A stretch of DNA of 50,576 bases from Candidatus Omnitrophota bacterium (GTDB lineage: Bacteria; Omnitrophota; Gorgyraeia; JAHIPI01). This document shows positions 1-8,338 of this stretch, in pieces; position 1 is the first letter of the stretch, and each line of letters starts with the position of its first letter. The notes below the pieces were generated by a model that saw only the letters and a list, made by a program, of their open reading frames with translations, was not told the DNA's origin and did not search any database. A program made the position numbers and the translations under genes. Location of the stretch: the NCBI GenBank assembly GCA_016783745.1, contig JADHVZ010000010.1, positions 1-50,576 of the forward strand, written 5' to 3'.

Positions 1-134
1 CCGTGGCCGCGCTGGGGCTTGCGGTCGGCATTGGATTCTATATAGCGGCTTGCACGGCAACGTTGCTTATATTGATCACTCTTCTTGTGCTTTCACATTT
101 TGAAAAAGCAATAAACCGGATGAAGGAGGAGTGA
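1..134 (+). CDS. MgtC/SapB-family membrane protein, C-terminal end (partial)
   Basis: An open frame enters from the left edge (first full codon at position 3) and ends at TGA 132-134. The visible 43 residues contain a hydrophobic segment followed by a short charged tail ending HFEKAINRMKEE. Hydrophobic helices rich in Gly and Ala with an ALGLAVGIGFY-type motif are typical of the last transmembrane part of MgtC/SapB proteins, inner-membrane proteins linked to magnesium and acid stress in other bacteria. Only the tail is present, so the family call is inference from a short match. Confidence 0.55.
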   Translation, partial: VAALGLAVGIGFYIAACTATLLILITLLVLSHFEKAINRMKEE

Positions 135-156
135 TTACAACGTTAAAAATAGATGG

Positions 157-340
157 GACACAAGGTCACACGACACAAGGTCACACGACACAAGGTCACA
201 CGACACAAGGTCACCAGGACACAAAGTCACAAGGTCACCAGGATAAGAAAATCCCTGGTGACGGGTGTCCTGGTGACCTTGCAACCCACGTTTCTTTACA
301 TAGGATTTTGGTGACCTGGTGACGAGTGACCTGGTGACCC
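157..340. repeat. Fold-back element A: tandem 15-mers plus inverted copies
   Basis: The gap between the MgtC-like gene and the bactofilin gene holds four head-to-tail copies of GACACAAGGTCACAC (157-171, 172-186, 187-201, 202-216, the last one diverged). They are followed by variants of GGTCACCAGG, then by reverse-complement words CCTGGTGACC through 340. The segment near 222-251 can pair with about 252-280, so the RNA could form a long imperfect hairpin. Short reading frames across it are artefacts of the repeat. No promoter is evident. The bactofilin ribosome binding site follows at about 360. Confidence 0.85.
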
Positions 341-372
341 ATGCATTAATAAACGAAAAAAGGAGGTGCGGC

Positions 373-915
373 ATGAGAAGGAGAGATCGAGGGGAAGAGA
401 AGGTGCTTGATGTCGATGCGACGATGCAGGGCACGCTGACGTTCAAAGATCCCGTCAACCTTCGCATCAACGGCAGCTTTGAGGGTAACCTGGATACAAA
501 GGGAAGTCTGACAATCGGAGAGCACGCGGTAGTAAGGGCAACCATTAAAGGAGAGAATGTTGTTGTTACGGGCCGTGTATTCGGCGACATAGTAGCCGTC
601 AAAGAATTAAAGATCATTCCTCCCGGCAACATAACCGGCAATATAATAACACCCCGCCTGATCGTAGACGAGGGGGCAGTACTTGACGGCAGATGTCAGA
701 TGTCAAGGAAAGGCGGCGAAAATCAGAACGCGGATCAGAGCGCGAGAAAGAGTCTGCTTTCCGCCGATGAACTCGCGAAATATCTCGAAGTGGATAAGTC
801 CATGATCTTCGAGTGGGCCAAGACCGGCAAACTTCCCGGGACCAAAGAAAAAGACACGTGGAAGTTCAATAAAGAATTGGTCGATGAGTGGATCGCGGAC
901 GGGAAGGTAAAATAG
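373..915 (+). CDS. Bactofilin fused to excisionase-type helix-turn-helix domain
   Basis: The 180-residue product has two parts. Residues about 10-110 look like a bactofilin (polymer-forming beta-helix, DUF583): short repeated beta rungs such as LTIGEHAVVRATIKGENVVV. Residues about 127-178 form an HTH_17/MerR-like excisionase domain (LLSADELAKYLEVDKSMIFE, later WKFNKELVDEWI). The start at 373 is chosen because AAAGGAGG lies 6-7 bases upstream; the frame extends further up without a ribosome binding site. Bactofilins polymerise into cytoskeletal filaments. A fused DNA- or partner-binding domain is unusual and suggests tethering of something to the filament. It opens the pilus/secretion gene run. 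Confidence 0.85.
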   Translation: MRRRDRGEEKVLDVDATMQGTLTFKDPVNLRINGSFEGNLDTKGSLTIGEHAVVRATIKGENVVVTGRVFGDIVAVKELKIIPPGNITGNIITPRLIVDEGAVLDGRCQMSRKGGENQNADQSARKSLLSADELAKYLEVDKSMIFEWAKTGKLPGTKEKDTWKFNKELVDEWIADGKVK

Positions 916-1031
916 ATAAAATAACAAATTACAAATAACAAACAAATTCAAAATCACAATATCCAAACAGAGTGTTTTGAATTTGGATATTGTTATTTGT
1001 TTGAGATTTGTTATTTGGAATTTGGGATTTA
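916..1031. repeat. Fold-back element B: AT-rich inverted word repeat
   Basis: Between the bactofilin fusion and the next gene the sequence is built from words like AAATAACAAA on the left and TTTGTTATTT on the right. The core arms CAATATCCAAA (957-967) and TTTGGATATTG (982-992) are perfectly complementary around a 14-base loop. The flanking words pair imperfectly, giving a hairpin of up to about 110 bases. The next gene's AAGGTGAG ribosome site starts right after it at 1031. Confidence 0.85.
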
Positions 1032-1042
1032 AGGTGAGTGCT

Positions 1043-1417
1043 ATGGAAGAGAAACTTTTAAACATTAATGAAGTCGCCAAGTATCTGAATATGTCCGAAA
1101 GGTCAGTCAAAGAGCTCGTTGATAAGGGAGAGCTGCCGGCATATAAAATAGGCGGGATCGTGCTGCGGTTTAAAAAAGAGCAGATCGACGGCTTTCGCAG
1201 AAAATCCGGCGCGGCCTTTGTTGAGAGTAAGCCTCAAGCGTTGCCCTATAAAAAAACTAAATCGCACGCACCCGTCAATCGTAATAATCCGATAGGGTCC
1301 GGTGCCGCAAGATATACATTCTGGGAAAGGCTGGAGGATTTTCTTTACTACAACGATTTTTATATCTTGTCACTTATTATACTTATACTGATCGTACTCG
1401 CTGTTTTTGGATTCTGA
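1043..1417 (+). CDS. Helix-turn-helix protein with C-terminal membrane anchor
   Basis: The 124-residue product has an N-terminal excisionase-type helix-turn-helix (residues 5-50: LLNINEVAKYLNMSERSVKE, then YKIGGIVLRFKKEQIDGF). A basic, low-complexity linker follows, then a single C-terminal hydrophobic segment (residues about 106-123, ILSLIILILIVLAVFGF) that ends the protein. This predicts a tail-anchored protein with a cytoplasmic helix-turn-helix. ATG 1043 is preceded by AAGGTGAG at 5-7 bases. The stop overlaps the spacer to larB by one base. Function is unknown; membrane tethering of DNA or of a pilus component is inference. Confidence 0.8.
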   Translation: MEEKLLNINEVAKYLNMSERSVKELVDKGELPAYKIGGIVLRFKKEQIDGFRRKSGAAFVESKPQALPYKKTKSHAPVNRNNPIGSGAARYTFWERLEDFLYYNDFYILSLIILILIVLAVFGF

Positions 1418-1418
1418 T

Positions 1419-2168
1419 ATGAGAGGCAAACAGATATTAAGAGACGCCCTGGAGAAGGTGCGGGACAAAAGGCTTAGTGTCCGTGAGGCCGGAAAGATCC
1501 TGAGTGGATTTCCGTCGATGGACATGAAAAGCGTAAATCTGGATTGCGGAAGATACGCAAGATGCGGATTTCCCGAAGTCATCTATTGCGAAGGCAAGAC
1601 GCTCGCCCAGATAAAGCTCATCGCGAGGAAGATGATCAAATGCGAAGACTTTCTATTGCTTACCAGATTATCTGAGTCCGCGTACAAGAGCCTAAAAAAG
1701 ACTTTTCGCGGCCTAAAATATAACAGGCCCGGCCGTGTAGCTTATCATTCAAAGAATAAGGCCATAAGGAAGAAAAAATCTATTTTAGTGATAACCGGCG
1801 GCACATCCGATATTCCGGTCGCAGAAGAGGCCTGCGCTACACTGGAAGCTATGGGCAACGCCGTGGACAGGCTTTACGATGTCGGTGTAGCGGGAGTCCA
1901 CCGCTTGCTAAACAAAGTCGAACGTCTTCATAGATCAAATATAATCATAGTGGTCGCCGGAATGGAAGGGGCCCTGGCAAGCGTAGTGGGAGGACTTGTG
2001 TCGAAGCCGATCATAGCGGTACCGACAAGCTGCGGTTATGGCGCGAACTTTAAGGGCCTGGCTCCGCTACTCACAATGCTTAATAGTTGCTCACCCGGCG
2101 TAGCAGTAGTTAATATAGATAACGGTTTCGGTGCCGCTTATATCGCTAACCTCATAAATAAATACTGA
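1419..2168 (+). CDS. larB: LarB, pyridinium-3,5-biscarboxylate mononucleotide synthase
   Basis: This 249-residue protein matches LarB (PurE/AIR-carboxylase superfamily), which carboxylates and hydrolyses nicotinate adenine dinucleotide in the first step of nickel-pincer nucleotide cofactor synthesis. The PurE-like core is seen from residue about 125: VITGGTSDIPVAEEA, the segment GMEGALASVVGGL, and PTSCGYGANFKGLAPLL with VVNIDNGFGAAY near the end. The start at ATG 1419 follows the previous stop by one base, so the two genes are probably cotranscribed. A larE gene lies about 42 kb downstream; larC is not in the window. Confidence 0.92.
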   Translation: MRGKQILRDALEKVRDKRLSVREAGKILSGFPSMDMKSVNLDCGRYARCGFPEVIYCEGKTLAQIKLIARKMIKCEDFLLLTRLSESAYKSLKKTFRGLKYNRPGRVAYHSKNKAIRKKKSILVITGGTSDIPVAEEACATLEAMGNAVDRLYDVGVAGVHRLLNKVERLHRSNIIIVVAGMEGALASVVGGLVSKPIIAVPTSCGYGANFKGLAPLLTMLNSCSPGVAVVNIDNGFGAAYIANLINKY

Positions 2169-2170
2169 AT

Positions 2171-3886
2171 ATGCCCATTAAGCCGAAAAAAATAGAGGAT
2201 ATGCTAAAAGGCCTGGGGTTTCTAAAGGCCGCCGAAATAAAAGAAGGCCTAAGCATACAACGTGAGACAAAAGAGCGGCTCGGCCGTATCCTTTTAGTAA
2301 AAGGGTATATAAACGACGAAAATATCCTGGATCTTGTCCTGGTGCAACTTGGGATCGGGCCGGAAGAGACTAAGGATATCGAAATCGCCCCCGAGGTCAT
2401 ATCGAAGATACCTCCTTATTTTGCTAAGGCCCACCGTATAATACCTATTCGATTTTACAAAAATACCGTGACCATAGCGACAGATAATCCATTTAATTTC
2501 CTGGCGTTCGAAAATTTTAGTGAGTTTTTGGGGTTCCGCATCGAAGGTGTCCTATCTTCCGCTAAGGATGTGGGTGATCTGCTTGAAAAATATTACCCCT
2601 CCGAGGAAGGGCAGCAGCCCGTAAGCCGGATAATCTCGAATATCCCGGGCGATGATCAGGATGCCGCGGCGGATCTGATAAAGCAAAGAGACATTCCGAA
2701 GCTCAAGCCGGATGATGACGCGCCTGTCGTAAGATTGGTAAGCCTGTTAATAGGGGAAGCTGTTAAGAAAAGGTCAAGCGATATTCATATAGAACCTCTT
2801 GAAAACAAACTTCGAATAAGATACAGGATAGACGGGATCCTGTATGAGGTGCCCGGTCCGCCAAAAAAACTGCAGTCATCTGTGATAAGCAGGGTAAAGA
2901 TCATGGCTAAGATGGATATTGCTGAAAAGAGACTTCCTCAAGACGGCAGGATCAGGATATCTGCCGCGGGCAGAGATCTTGACCTTCGCGTATCTACACT
3001 TCCGGCCATTTACGGAGAAAGTGTCGTTCTGAGGATACTCGATAAATCAAGTTTTATTATGGGGCTTAAGGATCTGGGGTTTTCTGATACTGATGAAAAA
3101 AAGTTCGAGAAGCTGCTAAAGATGCCCAACGGAATATTGCTTGTAACGGGCCCGACCGGAAGCGGAAAGACAACCACGCTCTACGCATCGCTGAACTATA
3201 TAAATAAACCCGATAGAAAGTTGATTACTATTGAGGATCCCGTTGAATATCAGATGACCGGCATAAATCAGGTCCAGGTCAGGCCGCAGATAAACCTGAC
3301 ATTCGCGGCCGGATTAAGAAGTATTTTAAGGCAGTCCCCGGATGTGATAATGATAGGAGAAATACGTGATCCTGAGACAGCGCAAATAGCCATTCAGGCT
3401 TCCCTGACAGGACATCTTGTGTTTTCAACATTGCACACAAATGACGCGCCGGGCGCTATCACCAGGCTTATTGACATGGGGACCAAGCCCTATTTAGTCG
3501 CTTCCGCTATACAAGCGATTATCGCTCAACGATTGGTCAGGTCCATTTGCCCTTCATGTAAGGAGAAATATGAGCCTTCGCGGGAGGAATTAAAAATCAT
3601 AAAATTGAGTTCGGGGTATTCCAGGAGCATAGATTTTTACAAAGGAAAAGGCTGTGAAGATTGCGCAGGCACCGGATATAGCGGGAGAATTGGCATATTT
3701 GAGCTGCTTTTCATGACAGACAAGATAAGGAAGCTTGTCTTTGAAAAAGTTTCGAGCGGTGTGATCAAAGAAAATGCAAGAGAGTCGGGTATGGTGACTT
3801 TACGGGAAGACGGAATAAAAAAAGTCCTTAAGGGTGAGACAACAATATCGGAAGTAATGAGAGTAACGCAACAGGATCTTGCTTAG
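2171..3886 (+). CDS. GspE/PilB-type assembly ATPase (first copy)
   Basis: This is a 571-residue secretion/pilus ATPase that powers pilin extraction and polymerisation at the inner membrane. An N-terminal MshEN/T2SSE_N domain covers residues 1-150. The ATPase core has the Walker A GPTGSGKTTT at about 325, an Asp box with IEDPVEYQ, a Walker B region (DVIMIGEIRDPETA) and a His box (GHLVFSTLHTND). The zinc-binding tetracysteine element follows (CPSC near 459 and CEDC near 492). Length and motif order are those of full extension ATPases. It starts 3 bases after larB and has a paralogue at 5186. Confidence 0.93.
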   Translation: MPIKPKKIEDMLKGLGFLKAAEIKEGLSIQRETKERLGRILLVKGYINDENILDLVLVQLGIGPEETKDIEIAPEVISKIPPYFAKAHRIIPIRFYKNTVTIATDNPFNFLAFENFSEFLGFRIEGVLSSAKDVGDLLEKYYPSEEGQQPVSRIISNIPGDDQDAAADLIKQRDIPKLKPDDDAPVVRLVSLLIGEAVKKRSSDIHIEPLENKLRIRYRIDGILYEVPGPPKKLQSSVISRVKIMAKMDIAEKRLPQDGRIRISAAGRDLDLRVSTLPAIYGESVVLRILDKSSFIMGLKDLGFSDTDEKKFEKLLKMPNGILLVTGPTGSGKTTTLYASLNYINKPDRKLITIEDPVEYQMTGINQVQVRPQINLTFAAGLRSILRQSPDVIMIGEIRDPETAQIAIQASLTGHLVFSTLHTNDAPGAITRLIDMGTKPYLVASAIQAIIAQRLVRSICPSCKEKYEPSREELKIIKLSSGYSRSIDFYKGKGCEDCAGTGYSGRIGIFELLFMTDKIRKLVFEKVSSGVIKENARESGMVTLREDGIKKVLKGETTISEVMRVTQQDLA

Positions 3887-3900
3887 GTAGTTTTGAGTAG

Positions 3901-4080
3901 ACTCGATTTAATTTGTTGTTGATCGTATGTACGGTGTAAGGTTTACGGTTCTCGGTGTTCGGTTCTCGGTGTTCGGTTCTCGGTGTTCGGTTCTCGGATT
4001 CTTTTCCCGAAAACCGTAAACCGATAACCGAAAACCGGGCCAAGGTAATCGAAGCAAAATACGATCAACGATAAACGAGT
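3901..4080. repeat. Fold-back element C: tandem 14-mers inside a nested palindrome
   Basis: Between the first GspE/PilB gene and pilT, the 14-mer CGGTTCTCGGTGTT is repeated at 3946-3959, 3960-3973 and 3974-3987, with a partial fourth copy at 3988-3997. Around it are nested complementary arms: GGTTTACGGTT (3940-3950) with AACCGTAAACC (4012-4022), GTTGATCGTA (3918-3927) with TACGATCAAC (4060-4069, 9 of 10 positions paired), and ACTCGATTTA (3901) with TAAACGAGT (4072-4080). The whole gap can fold on itself. The pilT ribosome site GGAGGG follows at about 4095. Confidence 0.9.
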
Positions 4081-4104
4081 AACAAACCAAAAACGGAGGG
4101 ACCA

Positions 4105-5169
4105 ATGGAAATCGATCAATTACTGCAGATATGTATCGAGCGAAACGCCTCAGATATACACCTTACGGTCGGCAAACCGCCGACACTCAGGGTAGACGGC
4201 ATGCTGGATCCGCTCGATTATGACTCGCTCACCCCTCCCATGACAGAAAAGCTGATCAAATCCATAACAAGTGAGACACATCTTCAAAAAGTTCAAAAAT
4301 TCGGCGGCGTTGATTTCGGTTTGAGCTTCGGAGATGTAGCAAGATTCAGGGTCTCGGTTTACAAGCAAAAAGGGTATTGGGGAACATCTTTGAGATTGAT
4401 ACCCTCTAAGATATTTACGTTTGAGGATATCGGCCTGCCCCTCATCACAAAAGAGCTGTTGAACAAGCCGCGGGGGCTTATCCTTGTAACGGGCCCGACC
4501 GGAAGCGGGAAGACTACAACACTTGCCACGATGACGGATTACATAAACACAAATCTTGATGTGCATGTCATAACCATCGAAGACCCTATCGAATATTACC
4601 ACGACCATAAGAAGGGCATCATCACGCAGCGCGAATTGGGCGTGGACGTTTTCTCGTTCAGCGAAGCGATAGTAAAAGGCCTCAGGATGAATCCGGACGT
4701 GATCATGGTCGGCGAGATGCGGGACCTTGCCACTATAGAGGCGGCTCTTTTAGCCGCCGAGACCGGGCATCTTGTGCTTGCGACTCTTCACACTACAAGC
4801 GCGGCCCAGACCGTAGACAGGATCATAAATGTATTTCCGCCCCAGCAACAGGAACAGGTAAGGATGCAGCTATCGACCTCGATACTAGCTATTTTCTCGC
4901 AGCAGCTTTTGATAAAAGCGACGAAGAAAGGCAGGGCCGCGGTCTTCGAGATCATGATCACCACGCCCTCTATACAGAACCTGATCAGAGATAAGAAGAC
5001 TTACAGGATCACATCGGATATTCAGACCGGATCAAAGTACGGGATGAAGACTTTTGACACATCACTCACCGAGCTGTACCAGAGAAATATCATAGACTAC
5101 GAGACAATGCTTGGTAAGGCTTTCGAACCCGATCAGATAATAATGAAATTTCAAAAGACAAAAAAATAG
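4105..5169 (+). CDS. pilT: PilT-type retraction ATPase
   Basis: The 354-residue product matches PilT, the ATPase that depolymerises type IV pili and drives twitching and DNA uptake. An N-terminal PAS-like domain (ASDIHLTVGKPPTLRVDG) comes first. The core then shows Walker A GPTGSGKTTT near residue 131, an Asp box (ITIEDPIEYYH), Walker B (DVIMVGEMRD) and the His box (GHLVLATLHTTSA). The AIRNLIRE-like motif near the C-terminus is represented by SIQNLIRDKK. It lacks the zinc tetracysteine of the two neighbouring extension ATPases, as expected for PilT. Its presence argues that the locus makes a dynamic pilus rather than only a type II secretion system. Confidence 0.95.
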   Translation: MEIDQLLQICIERNASDIHLTVGKPPTLRVDGMLDPLDYDSLTPPMTEKLIKSITSETHLQKVQKFGGVDFGLSFGDVARFRVSVYKQKGYWGTSLRLIPSKIFTFEDIGLPLITKELLNKPRGLILVTGPTGSGKTTTLATMTDYINTNLDVHVITIEDPIEYYHDHKKGIITQRELGVDVFSFSEAIVKGLRMNPDVIMVGEMRDLATIEAALLAAETGHLVLATLHTTSAAQTVDRIINVFPPQQQEQVRMQLSTSILAIFSQQLLIKATKKGRAAVFEIMITTPSIQNLIRDKKTYRITSDIQTGSKYGMKTFDTSLTELYQRNIIDYETMLGKAFEPDQIIMKFQKTKK

Positions 5170-5185
5170 GAAGAGGCCTTCCTGG

Positions 5186-6922
5186 ATGAGCGCTGATATA
5201 CCCCGCGAGAAAAAAGGAAAGTATAAGTCTTTAGGAAAGATCCTTCTGGCTAAGGGGCTCTTGACCGAGAGCCAGCTGGAGCAGGCTCTCGAAGAGCAGA
5301 AGTATACCGGAAGCCTTCTTGGCAGGATATTGATCAAGCTGGGTTTTATCTCAGAGGAGCGGGTGTTGAAGGCATTAGGTATACAGTCAGGCATGGAATT
5401 CGTCAGTTTGAAAAATATTAAAATTCCTAAAGCGGTCATACAGAAAGTCCCGCCTTCAATAGCGAAGATCTACAAAATACTACCGGTAAGATTTGAAAAC
5501 AGTATACTAACGATAGCTATCTGCGATCCCCTTAATGTGAATATTCCTGATGATCTTCGTTTTATGCTGGGAACCTCCCTAAAATGCGTAACGGCCAACG
5601 AAGATGATATCCTGGCGGCAATTTCGGAATATTACGGACAGAGCGGAGAGTCCATTAGTGAGCTTCTGGATGAGATCGAAAACAAAATGCCTTCGGTGGA
5701 CACAGAGGAAGAAGAGTCAGTCACTGATATGGTGGTCCTCCAGGAACTTGCGTCACAGCCTCCGGTCGTAAAGCTTTTAAATCTTATACTCTTGCAGGCC
5801 ATCAAGGACAGGGCATCAGATATACACTTTGAACCGTTTGAGAAAAAATATATGATCCGCTACAGGGTAGATGGGATCTTATACGACATAACTCATCCTC
5901 CGAAGAATCTGGCATTGGCTATAAGTTCCCGCATAAAAGTCATGTCCAATCTTGATATAGCTGAAAGGCGCTTGCCTCAGGACGGCCGTATAGCAATATC
6001 GGTCGAGGGGAAAAATGTTGACATACGCGTATCAACCCTTCCGACCGTATTCGGGGAAAGCGTGGTCATGCGCATTCTCGACAAAGACGTGGTGAGCTTG
6101 TCGCTGGATGAGGTCGGGATGCCGGCACCCTGGTTAAAACAACTGCGCCATACTATCACCAAGCCTAACGGTATTATACTCGGGACAGGTCCGACCGGCT
6201 GCGGGAAAACCACCACTCTCTATGCGTGCCTTAAGGAGATCAATAAAATAGATTACAAAATAATAACCACGGAAGATCCGGTCGAGTATGACATTGCCGG
6301 GATCATCCAGGTACCTATCAGGCCTAAGATCAATCTAAACTTTGCCACCTGCCTGAGGCATATACTCAGGCAGGATCCCGATATTATAATGGTGGGAGAG
6401 ATACGCGACGCTGAGACTCTGCAGATAGCTATACAGGCATCTCTTACCGGACATCTTGTATTCAGCTCTCTTCACACCAATGACGCGCCGGGTGCCATAA
6501 CCAGGTTATTGAATATGGGCGCGGAGCCTTTTCTCATCACCTCGACCGTGGAGCTTATTATAGCGCAAAGACTGGTCCGGGTCATATGCCAGAACTGCAA
6601 GGAAAAATACAAACCGGATCTTAAGATGATCGAAGAGTTTAGTTTGACAGACGATCAAGCGGAAAATATGGAATTCTATAAAGGCAAAGGATGCAAGGCA
6701 TGCAATAAAAGCGGGTATAAAGGGAGGACAGGGATCTTTGAATTTCTACAGATCACCGAGAGCCTGAAGCCTTTGATAATTGAGAGGGCTCAGACGTCAG
6801 CCATAAGAGAAGCGGCGAGAAAAGAGGGTTTCAGGACATTGAGAGAGGAAGGCATAAGAATAGCCGAACAAGGATTAACGACTATAGAAGAAGTGGTCAG
6901 GGAATCACAGCACTATATTTAG
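5186..6922 (+). CDS. pilB: GspE/PilB-type assembly ATPase (second copy)
   Basis: This 578-residue paralogue of the ATPase at 2171 has the same order: an MshEN domain in residues 1-160, Walker A GPTGCGKTTT near 334, Walker B (DIIMVGEIRDAETL), a His box (GHLVFSSLHTND) and zinc-binding cysteines (CQNC near 468, CKAC near 501). Walker A carries Cys where the first copy has Ser, a conservative change that should not abolish ATP binding. Two extension ATPases in one locus may serve two pilus types or different substrates. It starts 17 bases after pilT. Confidence 0.93.
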   Translation: MSADIPREKKGKYKSLGKILLAKGLLTESQLEQALEEQKYTGSLLGRILIKLGFISEERVLKALGIQSGMEFVSLKNIKIPKAVIQKVPPSIAKIYKILPVRFENSILTIAICDPLNVNIPDDLRFMLGTSLKCVTANEDDILAAISEYYGQSGESISELLDEIENKMPSVDTEEEESVTDMVVLQELASQPPVVKLLNLILLQAIKDRASDIHFEPFEKKYMIRYRVDGILYDITHPPKNLALAISSRIKVMSNLDIAERRLPQDGRIAISVEGKNVDIRVSTLPTVFGESVVMRILDKDVVSLSLDEVGMPAPWLKQLRHTITKPNGIILGTGPTGCGKTTTLYACLKEINKIDYKIITTEDPVEYDIAGIIQVPIRPKINLNFATCLRHILRQDPDIIMVGEIRDAETLQIAIQASLTGHLVFSSLHTNDAPGAITRLLNMGAEPFLITSTVELIIAQRLVRVICQNCKEKYKPDLKMIEEFSLTDDQAENMEFYKGKGCKACNKSGYKGRTGIFEFLQITESLKPLIIERAQTSAIREAARKEGFRTLREEGIRIAEQGLTTIEEVVRESQHYI

Positions 6923-6940
6923 GTGGTAGGTTGTAGGTGA

Positions 6941-7032
6941 AGATGCAAGGGTATCAGAGTGTCACAGTGTCAGAGAAAAAATTCCCATATCCTGACACTT
7001 TGACACCCTGACACTTTAGGATCTTGACATCT
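6941..7032. repeat. Fold-back element D: GTGTCA inverted word repeat
   Basis: Between the second GspE/PilB gene and pilC, the left side repeats AGTGTCA (6958-6964 and 6966-6973) and the right side repeats TGACACT-type words (6992-6999, 7000-7016). Outer arms AGATG (6941-6945) and CATCT (7028-7032) close the structure around an A/T loop near 6974-6990. A short GGTGGTAGGTTGTAGG segment at 6922-6937 resembles the word used in element F (29731-29801). The pilC ribosome site AAAGGAAAG follows at 7034. Confidence 0.85.
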
Positions 7033-7043
7033 AAAAGGAAAGA

Positions 7044-8315
7044 ATGCCGGTATTTACATATAAAGCAATAGACAAATTCGGGAAAGAGATAGCCAGCGAG
7101 ATCGAGGTATCCAGTTACGACGAGGCAATAAAAAAAATACGCAATCTAGGATACTTTCCTACTCAAATCACCCTGAAGAAGATAAAGAAAAAGGGTACAA
7201 AGTCAGGCGGTGAAACGGTAGGGGCCGGGAAATCGCTAGCCAATATGAGTATAAAGATCCAATTTCTCGGGATCGGGACAGTTAAGTCAATACAGGTCAC
7301 GGTTTTTACCAGGCAGCTCGCCACTTTGATCAGCGCCGGACTCCCGCTGGTGAGAAGCCTGAATATTCTCAGGGACCAGATGAAGGGTGGATCCTTTAAA
7401 GATGTAGTAGATAACCTGTCTCGGATAGTCGAGGCCGGAGCGACTTTCAGCGAGTCACTTCTTAAATATCCTGAAATATTCTCCAATCTCTACGTCAACA
7501 CAGTCAGAGCCGGCGAAGCAGGCGGTGTCCTTGAAGTGGTTCTCACCAGATTAGCTGATTTCAGCGAAAAAGCTGAAAGGCTCAGAAGTAAGATCACAGC
7601 CGCACTCGTTTATCCGTTCCTGGTGATCACTATTGCATTATCCGTACTCGTTTTTCTCATGATATACGTGATCCCCAAATTTATGGAGCTGTATGAGGAA
7701 CTCGGCACAGAATTGCCTTTTGCCACTCTACTGCTTCTGCGCGTCAGCTCTTTTATGCAATCGCATTGGGTAATAGGCGTTTTATTTATAATAGTTTTGG
7801 CCGTTTTCTATAATTTTACGCAACGCTATCAGCCGCCACGCCTTTTCATGGACGGTGTTAAATTAAAGCTGCCTGTCTTCGGCCCGCTGCTCCAGAAGGT
7901 CTCTATCGCGCGGTTTTCAAGGACGTTGGGGACATTGATATCCAGCGGAGTCCCGATATTACAATCTATCATGATCACAAAAGATACCGCGGGAAATGAG
8001 GTCGTGGCAAGATCTTTGGGCAAGGTCCATGATAGCATCCAGGAAGGTGAATCGATAGCCAGCCCCCTGGCTAAGACAAGGATATTCCCGCTTATGGTGG
8101 TCAATATGATCAACGTAGGGGAAGAAACAGGCGCCCTGGATCAGATGCTTAACAAGGTAGCCGATACGTATGATGATGAAGTTGATACGACTGTAGGCGC
8201 CTTGACATCACTCTTGGAACCGCTTTTGATACTGTTTATGGCCGGGATCGTAGGATCAATAGTAATAGCCATGTTTTTGCCTCTCGTGAAACTCTTGACT
8301 GCCATGAGCGTGTAG
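7044..8315 (+). CDS. pilC: PilC/GspF inner-membrane platform protein
   Basis: The 423-residue protein has the duplicated T2SSF architecture. A short N-terminal region begins MPVFTYKAIDKFGKEI, and two helical cytoplasmic domains (about 85-205 and 290-410) each start with a VTVFTRQLATLISAGLPLVR- or SRTLGTLISSGVPIL-type motif. Hydrophobic segments lie near residues 185-215, 240-260 and 390-415. This platform couples the assembly ATPases to pilin extraction. A consensus promoter for the following pilin gene lies inside its 3' end (8295-8323). Confidence 0.95.
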   Translation: MPVFTYKAIDKFGKEIASEIEVSSYDEAIKKIRNLGYFPTQITLKKIKKKGTKSGGETVGAGKSLANMSIKIQFLGIGTVKSIQVTVFTRQLATLISAGLPLVRSLNILRDQMKGGSFKDVVDNLSRIVEAGATFSESLLKYPEIFSNLYVNTVRAGEAGGVLEVVLTRLADFSEKAERLRSKITAALVYPFLVITIALSVLVFLMIYVIPKFMELYEELGTELPFATLLLLRVSSFMQSHWVIGVLFIIVLAVFYNFTQRYQPPRLFMDGVKLKLPVFGPLLQKVSIARFSRTLGTLISSGVPILQSIMITKDTAGNEVVARSLGKVHDSIQEGESIASPLAKTRIFPLMVVNMINVGEETGALDQMLNKVADTYDDEVDTTVGALTSLLEPLLILFMAGIVGSIVIAMFLPLVKLLTAMSV

Positions 8316-8323
8316 TGTATAAT
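8295..8323 (+). promoter_or_regulatory. Sigma-70-type promoter for the pseudopilin genes
   Basis: TTGACT at 8295-8300 and TATAAT at 8318-8323 are separated by exactly 17 bases, overlapping the end of pilC. Transcription would begin near 8330, about 27 bases before the first pseudopilin start codon. This would let the pilin genes be expressed above the level of the upstream assembly genes. Confidence 0.7.
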
Positions 8324-8338
8324 ATATAGGAGTGGGGC

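Noticed and set aside
157-216. CRISPR-like repeat array
   Set aside because: The 15-base units are contiguous without spacers and are part of a fold-back element; no cas genes are near.
3946-3997. CRISPR-like repeat array
   Set aside because: Contiguous 14-mers without spacers inside a palindrome.
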